Of a stretch of DNA of 64,000 bases, positions 18,965 through 27,373 are shown one piece after another (within the stretch, counting starts at the first letter, position 1; every line of letters starts with the position of its first letter). Below the pieces are notes generated by a model. That model did no database searches, was not told the DNA's origin, and was given only the letters and a program-made list of their open reading frames with translations. Origin of the DNA: Psychrobacter pacificensis (GTDB lineage Bacteria > Pseudomonadota > Gammaproteobacteria > Pseudomonadales > Moraxellaceae); the NCBI RefSeq assembly GCF_900101915.1, contig NZ_FNAL01000013.1, positions 17,721 through 81,720 of the forward strand, read 5' to 3'. Both the position numbers and the translations under genes were made by a program.

Positions 18965-20527
18965 ATGAGCAACATCAAACAACTAACCCTACACCCACGC
19001 CAGCTTAGCTTTGAGATGCTACGCGACATCTACGATCAGCCCGTGGTATTGAGCTTGCCTGAGAGTGCGTATGAGGCGATTGACGCCTCGCATAACAATG
19101 TCAAAACCATTATTGAGCGTGATAAGAGCGCCTACGGCATTAATACCGGCTTTGGTCTGCTTGCCAAAACCCGCATCAGTGATGACCAGCTTGAACTGCT
19201 ACAGCGTAACCTAATCATTTCTCACTCGGTAGGTACGGGTGACGCGCTACCAGAGGGCGTGGTGCGCCTGATTATGGTGATGAAAGTTGCTAGCCTAGCA
19301 CAAGGTGTGTCTGGCGTACGTCGCGAGGTGGTAGATAGTTTACTTGGTTTAATCAACAATCAAATCACCCCAAATATCCCAGCCAAAGGCTCAGTTGGTG
19401 CCTCTGGTGACTTAGCGCCACTATCACATATGACACTTGCGATGATGGGCGAAGGTGATGTGTTTGTCGCTGGTAAAAAAGTGCCAGCTGCTGATGCCCT
19501 AGCAAAGCATGGACTTGAGCCTATTACTCTTGCAGCCAAAGAAGGCCTTGCGCTTATCAACGGTACGCAAGTCTCAACTGCGCTGGCATTACGTGGTTAT
19601 TTCTTAGCGCGTGATTTACTTGAGACTGCTACTATCGTCGGCTCACTGTCAATTGATGCCGCCAAAGGCTCAGATTCACCATTTGATGCGCGTATTCACG
19701 AAGTACGCGGTCATCATGGTCAAATAGAGATCGCCAAAGCACACCGTCAATTGATCAAAGGCAGTGCTATCCGCGCCTCGCACGATGGTGAACAAGATGA
19801 TCGCGTTCAAGACCCTTATTGCTTACGTTGCCAGCCACAGGTCATGGGTGCTTGTCTTGATATCATCAACCAAGCAGGGAAAACGCTGCTCATCGAATCT
19901 AATGCGGTAACAGACAATCCGCTTATCTTTAATAATGAAGATGGTCCGGTCGCCATATCAGGTGGTAACTTCCATGCTGAGCCAGTCGCTTTTGCCGCGG
20001 ATATTTTAGCATTGGCAATCGCTGAGATTGGCTCGATGTCTGAGCGCCGTGTCGCTTTGCTGATCGATGCAACTTTGTCAGGTGGTCTGCCACCATTCCT
20101 AGTCGATAACGCTGGGGTCAACTCAGGCTTTATGATTGCGCATGTAACCGCAGCAGCACTGGCTTCAGAAAACAAATCTATCGCCCATCCTGGTAGCGTC
20201 GATAGCATCCCGACTTCTGCCAACCAAGAAGACCATGTATCCATGGCTACCTATTGCGCACGCCGCCTATATGAGATGGCGCAAAACACTGCGACTATCA
20301 TAGGTATTGAGCTATTGGCCGCTGGTCAAGGTATTGATTTTCATCGCGGACTTGAGACATCAGAGCCGTTGACTGTGGCACATCAAAAACTACGTGAGAA
20401 AGTGACGTTCTATGATAAAGATCGCTACCTCGCCCCTGATATCGAAGCGGCCAAGCAGTTAGTACTAGACGGTACACTTGCTGAGCATTGGCAAGAACTA
20501 CGTAGCGACTGGTACGAGTCTAAATAA
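18965..20527 (+). CDS. hutH: Histidine ammonia-lyase
   Basis: First step of histidine degradation: removal of ammonia to give urocanate. The 520-residue length is normal for the family. The [15 protein letters not shown] motif carries Ala146-Ser147-Gly148, which cyclise to the MIO electrophile. Tyr57 in [10 protein letters not shown] matches the catalytic tyrosine. Other blocks are [28 protein letters not shown] and [13 protein letters not shown]. It begins 63 bp after hutU and ends 24 bp before the hutG start. Confidence 0.95.
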   Translation: MSNIKQLTLHPRQLSFEMLRDIYDQPVVLSLPESAYEAIDASHNNVKTIIERDKSAYGINTGFGLLAKTRISDDQLELLQRNLIISHSVGTGDALPEGVVRLIMVMKVASLAQGVSGVRREVVDSLLGLINNQITPNIPAKGSVGASGDLAPLSHMTLAMMGEGDVFVAGKKVPAADALAKHGLEPITLAAKEGLALINGTQVSTALALRGYFLARDLLETATIVGSLSIDAAKGSDSPFDARIHEVRGHHGQIEIAKAHRQLIKGSAIRASHDGEQDDRVQDPYCLRCQPQVMGACLDIINQAGKTLLIESNAVTDNPLIFNNEDGPVAISGGNFHAEPVAFAADILALAIAEIGSMSERRVALLIDATLSGGLPPFLVDNAGVNSGFMIAHVTAAALASENKSIAHPGSVDSIPTSANQEDHVSMATYCARRLYEMAQNTATIIGIELLAAGQGIDFHRGLETSEPLTVAHQKLREKVTFYDKDRYLAPDIEAAKQLVLDGTLAEHWQELRSDWYESK

Positions 20528-20551
20528 GCATTGGCTGGTAAAAGGAGAGCC

Positions 20552-21601
20552 ATGATGGCAGTCACAAACTTGACCATACCCATTTGCCATACACCTGCTG
20601 ATATGACTCAGTGGACAGGACGCGCAGAGCCGTTTGAGACTGCACGCGCCCGTTATTGGTATCAGCTTGCTCAGCTTTATGAGGCTCAACATATTGGGCT
20701 AATTGGCTTTGCCTGTGATCAAGGCGTCAGACGCAATCAAGGCCGCGTGGGTGCTAGAGCTGCACCGTCATTGATTCGTCGAGCTTTTGCTACGCTGCCA
20801 GTCATCGCTGATTTGCAACAACGCTTTGATAGCCAATTATCAACCTTATTGGGTGATGCTGGCGACATTCATTGTGATGATAATGATGGCTTTGCCGACA
20901 GTATTCTTGAGCAAGCTCAGATCAAATATGCCGATGCAGTGAGCACTATCGTCAAGCAAGGTGGATTACCCATCGGGCTTGGCGGTGGTCATGCCATTGC
21001 TTATGGTAGCTTTTTGGGATTATGGCAGGCCTTAGAAAAGGCAAACGATACAACTATCAGCACATCCGCAGCACCGACAATCGGGATTATTAATTTCGAT
21101 GCCCATCTTGATATTCGTCAGTCTGATGTGGCGACTTCTGGTACACCGTTTCGCCAGATTGCCGAGCATCTTGACGCACACGATCAGCCCTTTCATTATT
21201 GCTGTATTGGCGTCAGTCGCTTTTCTAATACCGCCGCGCTCTTTGATCGCGCTGAGCAACTGGGTGTACAGGTTATTAGTGATGAAGACTGTCATTATCA
21301 GCCTTGGGACACCATTGCCGAGCAGGTCAAAAGCTTCATAGATCAGGTTGATATTATTTATCTCACTATTGATATGGACTGTCTCCCCTCTAGTGTCGTT
21401 CCGGGTGTCAGTGCGCCTGCTGCTTTTGGTATTGAGCTTGGTTTTGTTGAGCGTATGGTCAAGCTGATTGTGTCATCAGGCAAAGTAAAAATGGCAGATA
21501 TTGCTGAGATCAACCCAACCTTTGATGTGGATAGTCGTAGCTGCAAAGTCGCTGCTCGACTGCTGGCAACGATTGTAGAACAGCACTTACTTGTCACTTA
21601 G
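20552..21601 (+). CDS. hutG: Formimidoylglutamase
   Basis: Arginase-family manganese enzyme that hydrolyses N-formimidoyl-L-glutamate to glutamate and formamide, the last step of the four-step Hut route. Metal ligands are visible in GLGGGHAIAYG, in NFDAHLDIR (DAHxD) and in LTIDMDCLPSS (DxD). The frame is open to a TTG at 20531, but AAAGGAG at 20541-20547 points to the ATG at 20552 or 20555, so I start at 20552 (349 residues). No hutF is present, consistent with this direct hydrolysis variant. Confidence 0.9.
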   Translation: MMAVTNLTIPICHTPADMTQWTGRAEPFETARARYWYQLAQLYEAQHIGLIGFACDQGVRRNQGRVGARAAPSLIRRAFATLPVIADLQQRFDSQLSTLLGDAGDIHCDDNDGFADSILEQAQIKYADAVSTIVKQGGLPIGLGGGHAIAYGSFLGLWQALEKANDTTISTSAAPTIGIINFDAHLDIRQSDVATSGTPFRQIAEHLDAHDQPFHYCCIGVSRFSNTAALFDRAEQLGVQVISDEDCHYQPWDTIAEQVKSFIDQVDIIYLTIDMDCLPSSVVPGVSAPAAFGIELGFVERMVKLIVSSGKVKMADIAEINPTFDVDSRSCKVAARLLATIVEQHLLVT

Positions 21602-21663
21602 ATCTTACAAGCAAAGGTCTTGCAAACAAAGATCGCTCGCCTCCCAATTATTAGGAGCATACT

Positions 21664-22989
21664 ATGAATGAATCAGAAAATTTTAAAGAGCAGACGCTCG
21701 ACGAATCTACTATGACATCGTTTGACCACCTTATTATCAATGCCAATATTGCGACGTTTTCAGCGCACTATGGTTTTAATCTTTATGAAAATTCAGATAC
21801 TAATAACGTCCCATACGGTCAGCTAGAGAGCGCGGCTATCGGTATTAAAGACGGCAAGATTGCATGGATTGGGGCACAAGAGCAAATCACGACGCATCTG
21901 CCACATTATCACGAGAACCAAATCACAGACGCCGATGGCAAATGGCTAACGCCTGGGCTTATCGATTGTCATACGCACATTGTCTATGGTGGCAACCGCA
22001 GCAATGAATTCGAAGCGCGTTTGCAAGGGGCCAGTTACCAAGACATCGCAGCACAAGGCGGCGGTATTGTCGCAACCGTGAGTGCCACCCGCACGGCCAG
22101 TATTGAATCGCTATTTACCCAAAGTGAAAAGCGCCTACTTGCGCTGATGAAAGAAGGCGTCACCAGCATCGAAATCAAATCAGGTTATGGTCTTGACTTA
22201 GATACTGAGCGCAAAATGCTCACCGTCGCACGCCAGCTTGGCGAAAAATACGACATCCACGTCAGCACCACGTATCTTGCAGCGCACGCCTTACCACCTG
22301 AATATAAGTCCCATATGCAGGACCGTGCGGACGACTATATCGAGCAAGTCTGTGAGTGGCTACCAATCCTGCATGCAGAAGGCTTGGTTGATGCGGTCGA
22401 TGGCTTTTGTGAAAACATTGCGTTTAGTAGCGATCAGATTAGACACGTTTTTGAGGTTGCACGCTCCTTAGACCTGCCGGTCAAACTACACGCTGAGCAG
22501 TTATCTGACATCGGCGGTAGCGCTTTAGTTGCCGAATACAAAGGGCTATCTAGCGACCATTTAGAACATTTATCAGAAACTGACATAGAGAAAATGGCTG
22601 CTAGCAACACGGTTGCGGTGATATTGCCCGGAGCGTTTTATACCTTGCGTGACACCAAGCTGCCACCGATTGAGGCACTTCGCAAGCATCAAGTTCCTAT
22701 GGCGATTTCAACCGATTGTAACCCCGGTACCTCACCGTTAACGTCGCTGTTGTTGGCAATGAATATGGGCTGTACGCTGTTTTACCTCACGCCTGAAGAA
22801 GTATTGGCAGGATCAACCGTTTATGCAGCCAAGGCTTTGGGTCTATCTAATAAAGGCAAAACAGAAGTGGGCTGTGATGCTGATCTGGTACTGTGGGATA
22901 TCGCTCGTCCTGCTGACTTGGCCTATCAGATGGGACTGAACCCCATTGCAGGCACTATGTTTCAAGGTCAATGGCGTGATAAAGCTTAA
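21664..22989 (+). CDS. hutI: Imidazolonepropionase
   Basis: A 441-residue amidohydrolase that opens the imidazolone ring to give N-formimidoyl-glutamate. Features are the metal-binding HxH in [28 protein letters not shown] block [25 protein letters not shown], and the C-terminal [11 protein letters not shown]. The start has TTAGGAG 7 bp upstream. The N-terminus is about 20 residues longer than common HutI (an acidic stretch before [10 protein letters not shown]). The ATG at 21712 (MTSFDHL) is an alternative start. Last gene of the hut operon; a hairpin terminator follows. Confidence 0.93.
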   Translation: MNESENFKEQTLDESTMTSFDHLIINANIATFSAHYGFNLYENSDTNNVPYGQLESAAIGIKDGKIAWIGAQEQITTHLPHYHENQITDADGKWLTPGLIDCHTHIVYGGNRSNEFEARLQGASYQDIAAQGGGIVATVSATRTASIESLFTQSEKRLLALMKEGVTSIEIKSGYGLDLDTERKMLTVARQLGEKYDIHVSTTYLAAHALPPEYKSHMQDRADDYIEQVCEWLPILHAEGLVDAVDGFCENIAFSSDQIRHVFEVARSLDLPVKLHAEQLSDIGGSALVAEYKGLSSDHLEHLSETDIEKMAASNTVAVILPGAFYTLRDTKLPPIEALRKHQVPMAISTDCNPGTSPLTSLLLAMNMGCTLFYLTPEEVLAGSTVYAAKALGLSNKGKTEVGCDADLVLWDIARPADLAYQMGLNPIAGTMFQGQWRDKA

Positions 22990-23014
22990 CGAATACGCCT
23001 TGATTTATCGTCAC

Positions 23015-23052
23015 TAAAAAAGCCCCTATCATTGAATGATGGAGGCTTTTTG
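23015..23052 (+). terminator. Hairpin terminator after hutI
   Basis: AAAAAAGCCCC-TATCATT-GA-AATGATGG-AGGCTTTTT forms a stem with an A run before and a T run after. It lies just after hutI and before the roadblock gene, so the hut operon and the next cluster are separate transcripts. Confidence 0.78.
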
Positions 23053-23232
23053 GTCGTTACATTGCAAGTTTTATGAAATAGCAGAAAAAACTTATCATAA
23101 CCTTAGTTTAAATAGGGATTTACTATATCAATATTTTTAGTAAGGATTTATAATACCCTTTTTCAAACAGGGTTATTTTTGGCTAACTATAGTTCATAAA
23201 TAAAAATTAACACACAGTATAGAGAAAGCGAT

Positions 23233-23595
23233 ATGCGTACAGATTCATTTCAACAGATATTGGAAGACTTAAACAGCTCATCAGCAGATGTTGAAGCATC
23301 TGCCCTAATCTCTAACGATGGTCTGATGATTGCCTCAGCTCTACCAACTGGCGTTGATGAAGATCGTGTGGGTGCGATGTCAGCAGCACTGCTATCATTA
23401 GGCGACCGTGCAGGCCGCGAATTGGCACGCGGTAGTATCGATCGCATCATGATTCAAGGCGAGATGGGCTACGTAATCATGACGTCATCAGGCGATGAAG
23501 CGGTACTCACTATCATGGCAAAACCCAATGCCAAGCTTGGTTTGATATTCTTGGACATCAAGCGCGCCTCAGAAGCCCTAGCAAAACTCATTTGA
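23233..23595 (+). CDS. Roadblock/LC7 domain protein (MglB-like)
   Basis: A 120-residue single-domain roadblock/LC7 protein. Family pattern: SSADVEASALISNDGLMIAS, then DRVGAMSAALLSLGDRAG, MIQGEMGYVIMTSSGDEAVL and a C-terminal helix LDIKRASEALAKLI. Members dimerise and often regulate small Ras-like GTPases of the MglA type or act as scaffolds in polarity and motility systems. No GTPase gene is visible nearby. It is the first of five co-directional genes: this, a PAS protein, a PhnD-like protein, an unknown and a roadblock-like protein. A purine-rich AGAGAAAG lies 5 bp before the ATG. Confidence 0.87.
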   Translation: MRTDSFQQILEDLNSSSADVEASALISNDGLMIASALPTGVDEDRVGAMSAALLSLGDRAGRELARGSIDRIMIQGEMGYVIMTSSGDEAVLTIMAKPNAKLGLIFLDIKRASEALAKLI

Positions 23596-23678
23596 TTGAT
23601 GGCTTTGGCTTTTTGACGAGTGCCCTATGTACTCGATTTTACTCATTATAAATATAACGACCAACGAAGGAGATGACC

Positions 23679-24173
23679 ATGGGTTCTCCAATCCCTGATG
23701 CACACAAGCCTGACCTGCCTGCTGAGCAAGTCACCCTGACCTATCATGATGGCACCTCTCGAACTGTCTATGATACAGGTGTAGAGCGTCCCTACCCAGA
23801 TGGTAAGCTCATTGTCTCGCGTACCGATTTAGACGGTATTATCACTCACGTCAACGACGCCTTTGTCGAGATTAGTGGCTACCACGTCGATGAGCTCATC
23901 GGTCAACAGCACTATATTCTGCGTCATCCTGATATGCCAAAAGCCGCTTACAAAGACCTGTGGGATACTGCTGAGTCTGGACAAAAATGGCATGGCTATG
24001 TCAAAAATTTATGCAAAGACGGCAGTCACTACTGGGTATATGCCACGGTCGTGCCCAATGTTCGCCGCGGCGAAACTGTAGGATACACTTCAGTACGCCG
24101 TAAGCCATCACGCAGTAAAATCGAAGCGGCAATGGCTCAGTACGCCCAAATGAAACAAGATGAGGAAGGCTAA
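23679..24173 (+). CDS. Stand-alone Aer-like PAS domain protein
   Basis: A 164-residue soluble protein that is essentially one PAS domain (about 43-145). The block RTDLDGIITHVNDAFVEISG, then RHPDMPKAAYKDLW (from residue 82), WHGYVKNLCKDGSHYWVYA and GYTSVRRKPSR closely follows the FAD-binding PAS domain of E. coli Aer, a redox and oxygen sensor. The membrane anchor, HAMP and signalling parts of Aer are absent. AAGGAG at 23667-23672 selects the ATG at 23679 rather than the one at 23673. The gene ends 3 bp before the PhnD-like gene. FAD binding is inferred from the family. Confidence 0.86.
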   Translation: MGSPIPDAHKPDLPAEQVTLTYHDGTSRTVYDTGVERPYPDGKLIVSRTDLDGIITHVNDAFVEISGYHVDELIGQQHYILRHPDMPKAAYKDLWDTAESGQKWHGYVKNLCKDGSHYWVYATVVPNVRRGETVGYTSVRRKPSRSKIEAAMAQYAQMKQDEEG

Positions 24174-24176
24174 ATC

Positions 24177-24926
24177 ATGACGACACACAATATGTTAATC
24201 GCCCCTGATTTTTCGCCTGAGCGCTTTGCTGGCTGGCATATGTTTAACACCTTGATTCAAAAGCGTGCCAACCTAAACATGCACCTCAATATCCCAGCCT
24301 CACATGCTGAGCAAGAGACCTTGATTGAGGCAGGTGATATTCAAATTATCTACGCCAACCCTTTTGATGCCGCTGCCCTCATCCGTGAGCAAGGCTACCG
24401 TGCAGTTGCACGTCCCATTGGCAAATCTGATGAGATGGTCATTGCCGCGGCGGCCAATAGCGACATCAATCACTTAGACGATATCCATAAAGGCGCAACC
24501 GTTGCGATGGCAGACAATCGAGACGTCAAGCTGATCGGTTTGCGCCTGCTCGAAGCTGTCGATATAGAAGAATCTGACCTCAACTGGGATATCACTGAGA
24601 CCTATCAAGCAGCTGCTCGTAAAGTCATCAAAGGCGATGCCCAAGCGGCGTTTTTCTTGGCGGAGATTTTTCACAGCTTCTCACGCTTGACCAAAGCTCA
24701 GCTCTCAGTATTGATTGAAAGTGATCTGGCAGACATAAGCCACGTCCTTCTCATCAAAGACGACTTTCCAGATGCGCAAATTTTTATAGAAGCCATCCTG
24801 GATTTGCATAGCGATGATGATGGAAAAGAAGCCTTAACTGAGCTTGGTATGCCTGAAGGGTTTGAGGCCATGAGTGAAGAGGATGCTGAATTTATGATTG
24901 ATTTGATGCAGACATTGCTGGATTGA
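24177..24926 (+). CDS. PhnD/type 2 periplasmic-binding-like protein without signal peptide
   Basis: A 249-residue protein with the two-lobe fold pattern of PhnD-type phosphate/phosphonate binding proteins: MLIAPDFSPERFAGW, then EAGDIQIIYANPFDAAALIR, GYRAVARPIGKSDEMVIAA, HKGATVAMADN and GDAQAAFFLAEIFHSF. There is no signal peptide or lipobox, so it should stay in the cytoplasm. No permease or ATPase gene is near. It starts 3 bp after the PAS gene, indicating coupling. A sensing or ligand-reporting role with the PAS and roadblock proteins is an inference. The acidic C-terminus (EDAEFMIDLMQTLLD) is unusual for a transporter component. Confidence 0.75.
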   Translation: MTTHNMLIAPDFSPERFAGWHMFNTLIQKRANLNMHLNIPASHAEQETLIEAGDIQIIYANPFDAAALIREQGYRAVARPIGKSDEMVIAAAANSDINHLDDIHKGATVAMADNRDVKLIGLRLLEAVDIEESDLNWDITETYQAAARKVIKGDAQAAFFLAEIFHSFSRLTKAQLSVLIESDLADISHVLLIKDDFPDAQIFIEAILDLHSDDDGKEALTELGMPEGFEAMSEEDAEFMIDLMQTLLD

Positions 24927-25025
24927 TGGCTCATTGACACTCATATTATCAGAGGTTGTTTTGCTGAATGAGCTCATAGCCTGAGGCACTGGTTGTCGTC
25001 ACGGCTATGACACAAGGAGACCATT

Positions 25026-25655
25026 ATGTCTGATTCAGACCTGATCAAAGAAAACGAGAAAGTGGCGCACCGAGTCTTTCGGTTTTATTCACGCAAAGTG
25101 TTTTTGGCATCCAACAACCGTTACTTTCATGAGCAGCGCATCAACGCCGCCTTATTACTCACCGAAAAAGAACCCCTACAGGGCGCGGTAGCAGACTTTT
25201 TCTATGGGTGCTGGTTTGACATTCCATACGATGTCAATAATCTGTTTACGCGTATCAAAGACCGTTTGACCCCTGAGGCCAAGCAAGGGTTTCGCGATTG
25301 TATTGATAAAAAAAGCTATATTCAGCGCAACAGTATGCTCGCCACTCGCTGGAGCGTTTTGGTATCACCGTCGCTCAATGAGCAAAAACAACGCTTGCGC
25401 ATCAGTAGCGATGATGCCAAAGAAATCGCTAAAGACATCACAAGCGAGTTGATGCAAGCACGTGCTAGCCACGACTGGGGCACCATTGAGCAAATTGAAA
25501 ATGAGTTTTTTGCCTACTGTACGGCGCGCAACGATCGTCTGGCATTTTCCTTAGTTTGGTTTAGCTTGGGCAAAAGTGATTGGCAATTTGATCAACGCTG
25601 GGATAACTGCCAACAGCATTTGGATCAGACCATCAAGCCTACCACGACATCATAA
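25026..25655 (+). CDS. Unknown protein in the roadblock-PAS cluster
   Basis: A 209-residue protein that I do not recognise. It is predicted soluble, rich in charged and aromatic residues and likely mostly helical. It begins ENEKVAHRVFRFYSRKVFLA, has a central FFYGCWFDIPYDVNNLFTRI and a C-terminal LAFSLVWFSLGKSDWQFDQRW. No catalytic motif or membrane segment is apparent. AAGGAG lies about 7 bp before the ATG. It follows the PhnD-like gene by 99 bp and precedes the roadblock-like gene by 67 bp on the same strand, so it probably belongs to the same functional set. Confidence 0.7.
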   Translation: MSDSDLIKENEKVAHRVFRFYSRKVFLASNNRYFHEQRINAALLLTEKEPLQGAVADFFYGCWFDIPYDVNNLFTRIKDRLTPEAKQGFRDCIDKKSYIQRNSMLATRWSVLVSPSLNEQKQRLRISSDDAKEIAKDITSELMQARASHDWGTIEQIENEFFAYCTARNDRLAFSLVWFSLGKSDWQFDQRWDNCQQHLDQTIKPTTTS

Positions 25656-25722
25656 ACTGTCATGCGTTTATAACTTAACTTCTATCACTTTTTACCACTT
25701 TTTCATCGCTAAGGTAGCCGCT

Positions 25723-26337
25723 ATGTCTTCTTATTTGAATGCCGATAAGACCTATCTAACCTTAACGCCTGCTGGTATTTTTGAGGCGTTTTCACAGAAT
25801 GAGCCGACTGACGAGCAGTTGGCGCTACAAGATTTATTGTCTTATGGGCAGACACTACTCGCCGCTGATTGGTTGCAGCGTTATTCTGATATATGGCTAC
25901 AAAGCTTTATCGAGCAAGGCTGGATTGAAAAACTGTCTTTGCTATTGCCAGCGCCCAATCTACCATTGGATCAGTTTTTGCCTTACGTAGTCGCGAGCTT
26001 ATCTGGCAAACGCCGTGCCGCAATTGGCTCTGATGAAGGGTTTTGTCTGGCTCGGATTGGTTATAGTCAAGAAGAAGCGGACATGCTCAGTGTCGCTGCT
26101 GCTGACTTTTCCGGCTTTATGCTGCGCCAAAAGCAGCGTGGCTGGGCAGTAGAAAGCCAAGCGATCTCGTTTTTTCAGCAAGTTGACTTGCTCATACCTG
26201 AAACCAGCTTTGTGTTTTTATGGATCGATGGCGCAGGTTATGTGCTCATCATCGATGGCGAACCCTTAACCAACAGTCGCGCCTTTGTAGAGCTGGTCTG
26301 GGCGCTCAAGACCTCTGGACTCAAATTTCTAAATTGA
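25723..26337 (+). CDS. Unknown protein with a roadblock-like C-terminal half
   Basis: A 204-residue protein started at the ATG at 25723 (AAGG 8 bp upstream); the open frame extends further up to 25576, overlapping the previous gene, which I reject. The N-terminal 85 residues look helical and unassigned. Residues about 86-204 follow the order of the cluster's first roadblock protein: AAIGSDEGFCLA parallels ALISNDGLMIAS, then EEADMLSVAAADFSGFML parallels DRVGAMSAALLSLGDRAG, then a VDLLIPETSFVFLWIDGAGYVLII strand pair. This makes a diverged roadblock/LC7 fold likely, but it is my reading, not a family match. Confidence 0.65.
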   Translation: MSSYLNADKTYLTLTPAGIFEAFSQNEPTDEQLALQDLLSYGQTLLAADWLQRYSDIWLQSFIEQGWIEKLSLLLPAPNLPLDQFLPYVVASLSGKRRAAIGSDEGFCLARIGYSQEEADMLSVAAADFSGFMLRQKQRGWAVESQAISFFQQVDLLIPETSFVFLWIDGAGYVLIIDGEPLTNSRAFVELVWALKTSGLKFLN

Positions 26338-26713
26338 TTCAGCAGCACACGCCAGCTTTAACCCTCTCTTGTATGGGCTTGTCAAAATAAACGACAAGCC
26401 TATCATGCCAGCATAAAAGCCACTCAACATCTCTCATGCGCTTCTTTTACCGTCCGCTTTCACCAGCCCTTTTATCCAGCAATAACAATACCCTGAGATT
26501 TAACAATAACTTGTCATCGTTTAAGTCATACTCTCCTCACAGTTGTAAGACGCTTTTCTTGGCGCTGCCTAGTCTTTTCTAAAACAATAGTTTCTACAAA
26601 CGCTCATTTTCTACCATTTCTAAGATTTAGATACCCCATTCCAACGTCCTACCTCATCGACAGTGGCAACCTTTGCCAAACCTTGCACTTTTGCTTATTT
26701 TTTAGGACAGTTT
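26338..26713. other. Gap without a recognised gene
   Basis: About 375 bp of AT-rich sequence between the roadblock-like gene and the methyltransferase gene. A short inverted repeat GGCTTGTCAAAATAAACGACAAGCC at about 26376-26400 could be a terminator for the upstream cluster. I see no other structure. Confidence 0.4.
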
Positions 26714-27373
26714 GTGACTTCGCTGACCACCGTGCGCGTGCGCTATCAAACGATCGAAATTGGCAATACTGACGTTTGCACCCTGCGTGACAATCAGCAA
26801 TTTAGCGATCCTGATGATGAGGCATTAAACTTGGGTATGTGCTCTGCTTCTTGGCCGATGTTTGGAGTAATCTGGCCGTCAAGCTTGGTGCTGGCCAATC
26901 ACATGCTTGATTACGATATCGCGGACAAACGAATTTTGGAGGTGGGCTGCGGCATGGCGCTATTAAGTTTGCTGCTCAATCATAGACAAGCTGACATTAC
27001 AGCGACCGACTATCATCCGACCGTTGAGTATTTCCTTGATAGAAATACCACACTGAATAATAACAAAGAGATTAATTTTGAGCGTTTGGATTGGGCAGAG
27101 GATAACAGCCACCTTGCCAAGTTTGATATCATTATCGGCAGTGACTTGCTCTACGAAGACCAACATATTGGGATATTGGCTGAGTTTATCGAACGTCATG
27201 CGCTGCCAACCTGTGAAGTCATCGTAGGTGATCCTGGACGCGGGCGTAAAAACAAGCTAACCAATAAGATGATCGAGTTTTGCTTTAGTAGCAAGCACGT
27301 CAAACCTGAAAATACGACTTATCTAGCGTTGCCGTTTAAGGGGCATATTTTGACGTTTTCGCGGAGTGGTTAA
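26714..27373 (+). CDS. Class I SAM-dependent methyltransferase (Methyltransf_16-like)
   Basis: A 219-residue Rossmann-fold methyltransferase. Motif I is ILEVGCGMALLSLLL, motif II region ITATDYHPT, and post-II DIIIGSDLLYEDQH matches the DxxYE pattern of the METTL21/FAM86-type protein lysine methyltransferases. The ORF is open from a GTG at 26663; I choose the GTG at 26714 because an AGGA lies 7 bp upstream. The target is unknown. The last four bases overlap the end of the convergent coiled-coil gene. Confidence 0.75.
   Translation: MTSLTTVRVRYQTIEIGNTDVCTLRDNQQFSDPDDEALNLGMCSASWPMFGVIWPSSLVLANHMLDYDIADKRILEVGCGMALLSLLLNHRQADITATDYHPTVEYFLDRNTTLNNNKEINFERLDWAEDNSHLAKFDIIIGSDLLYEDQHIGILAEFIERHALPTCEVIVGDPGRGRKNKLTNKMIEFCFSSKHVKPENTTYLALPFKGHILTFSRSG

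Noticed and set aside
19816..20244. Antisense ORF of 142 codons in hutH
   Set aside because: Shadow of hutH with no ribosome site or family pattern.
25576..25722. Upstream extension of the roadblock-like gene
   Set aside because: It overlaps the preceding gene out of frame, and an ATG with AAGG at the right distance lies at 25723.
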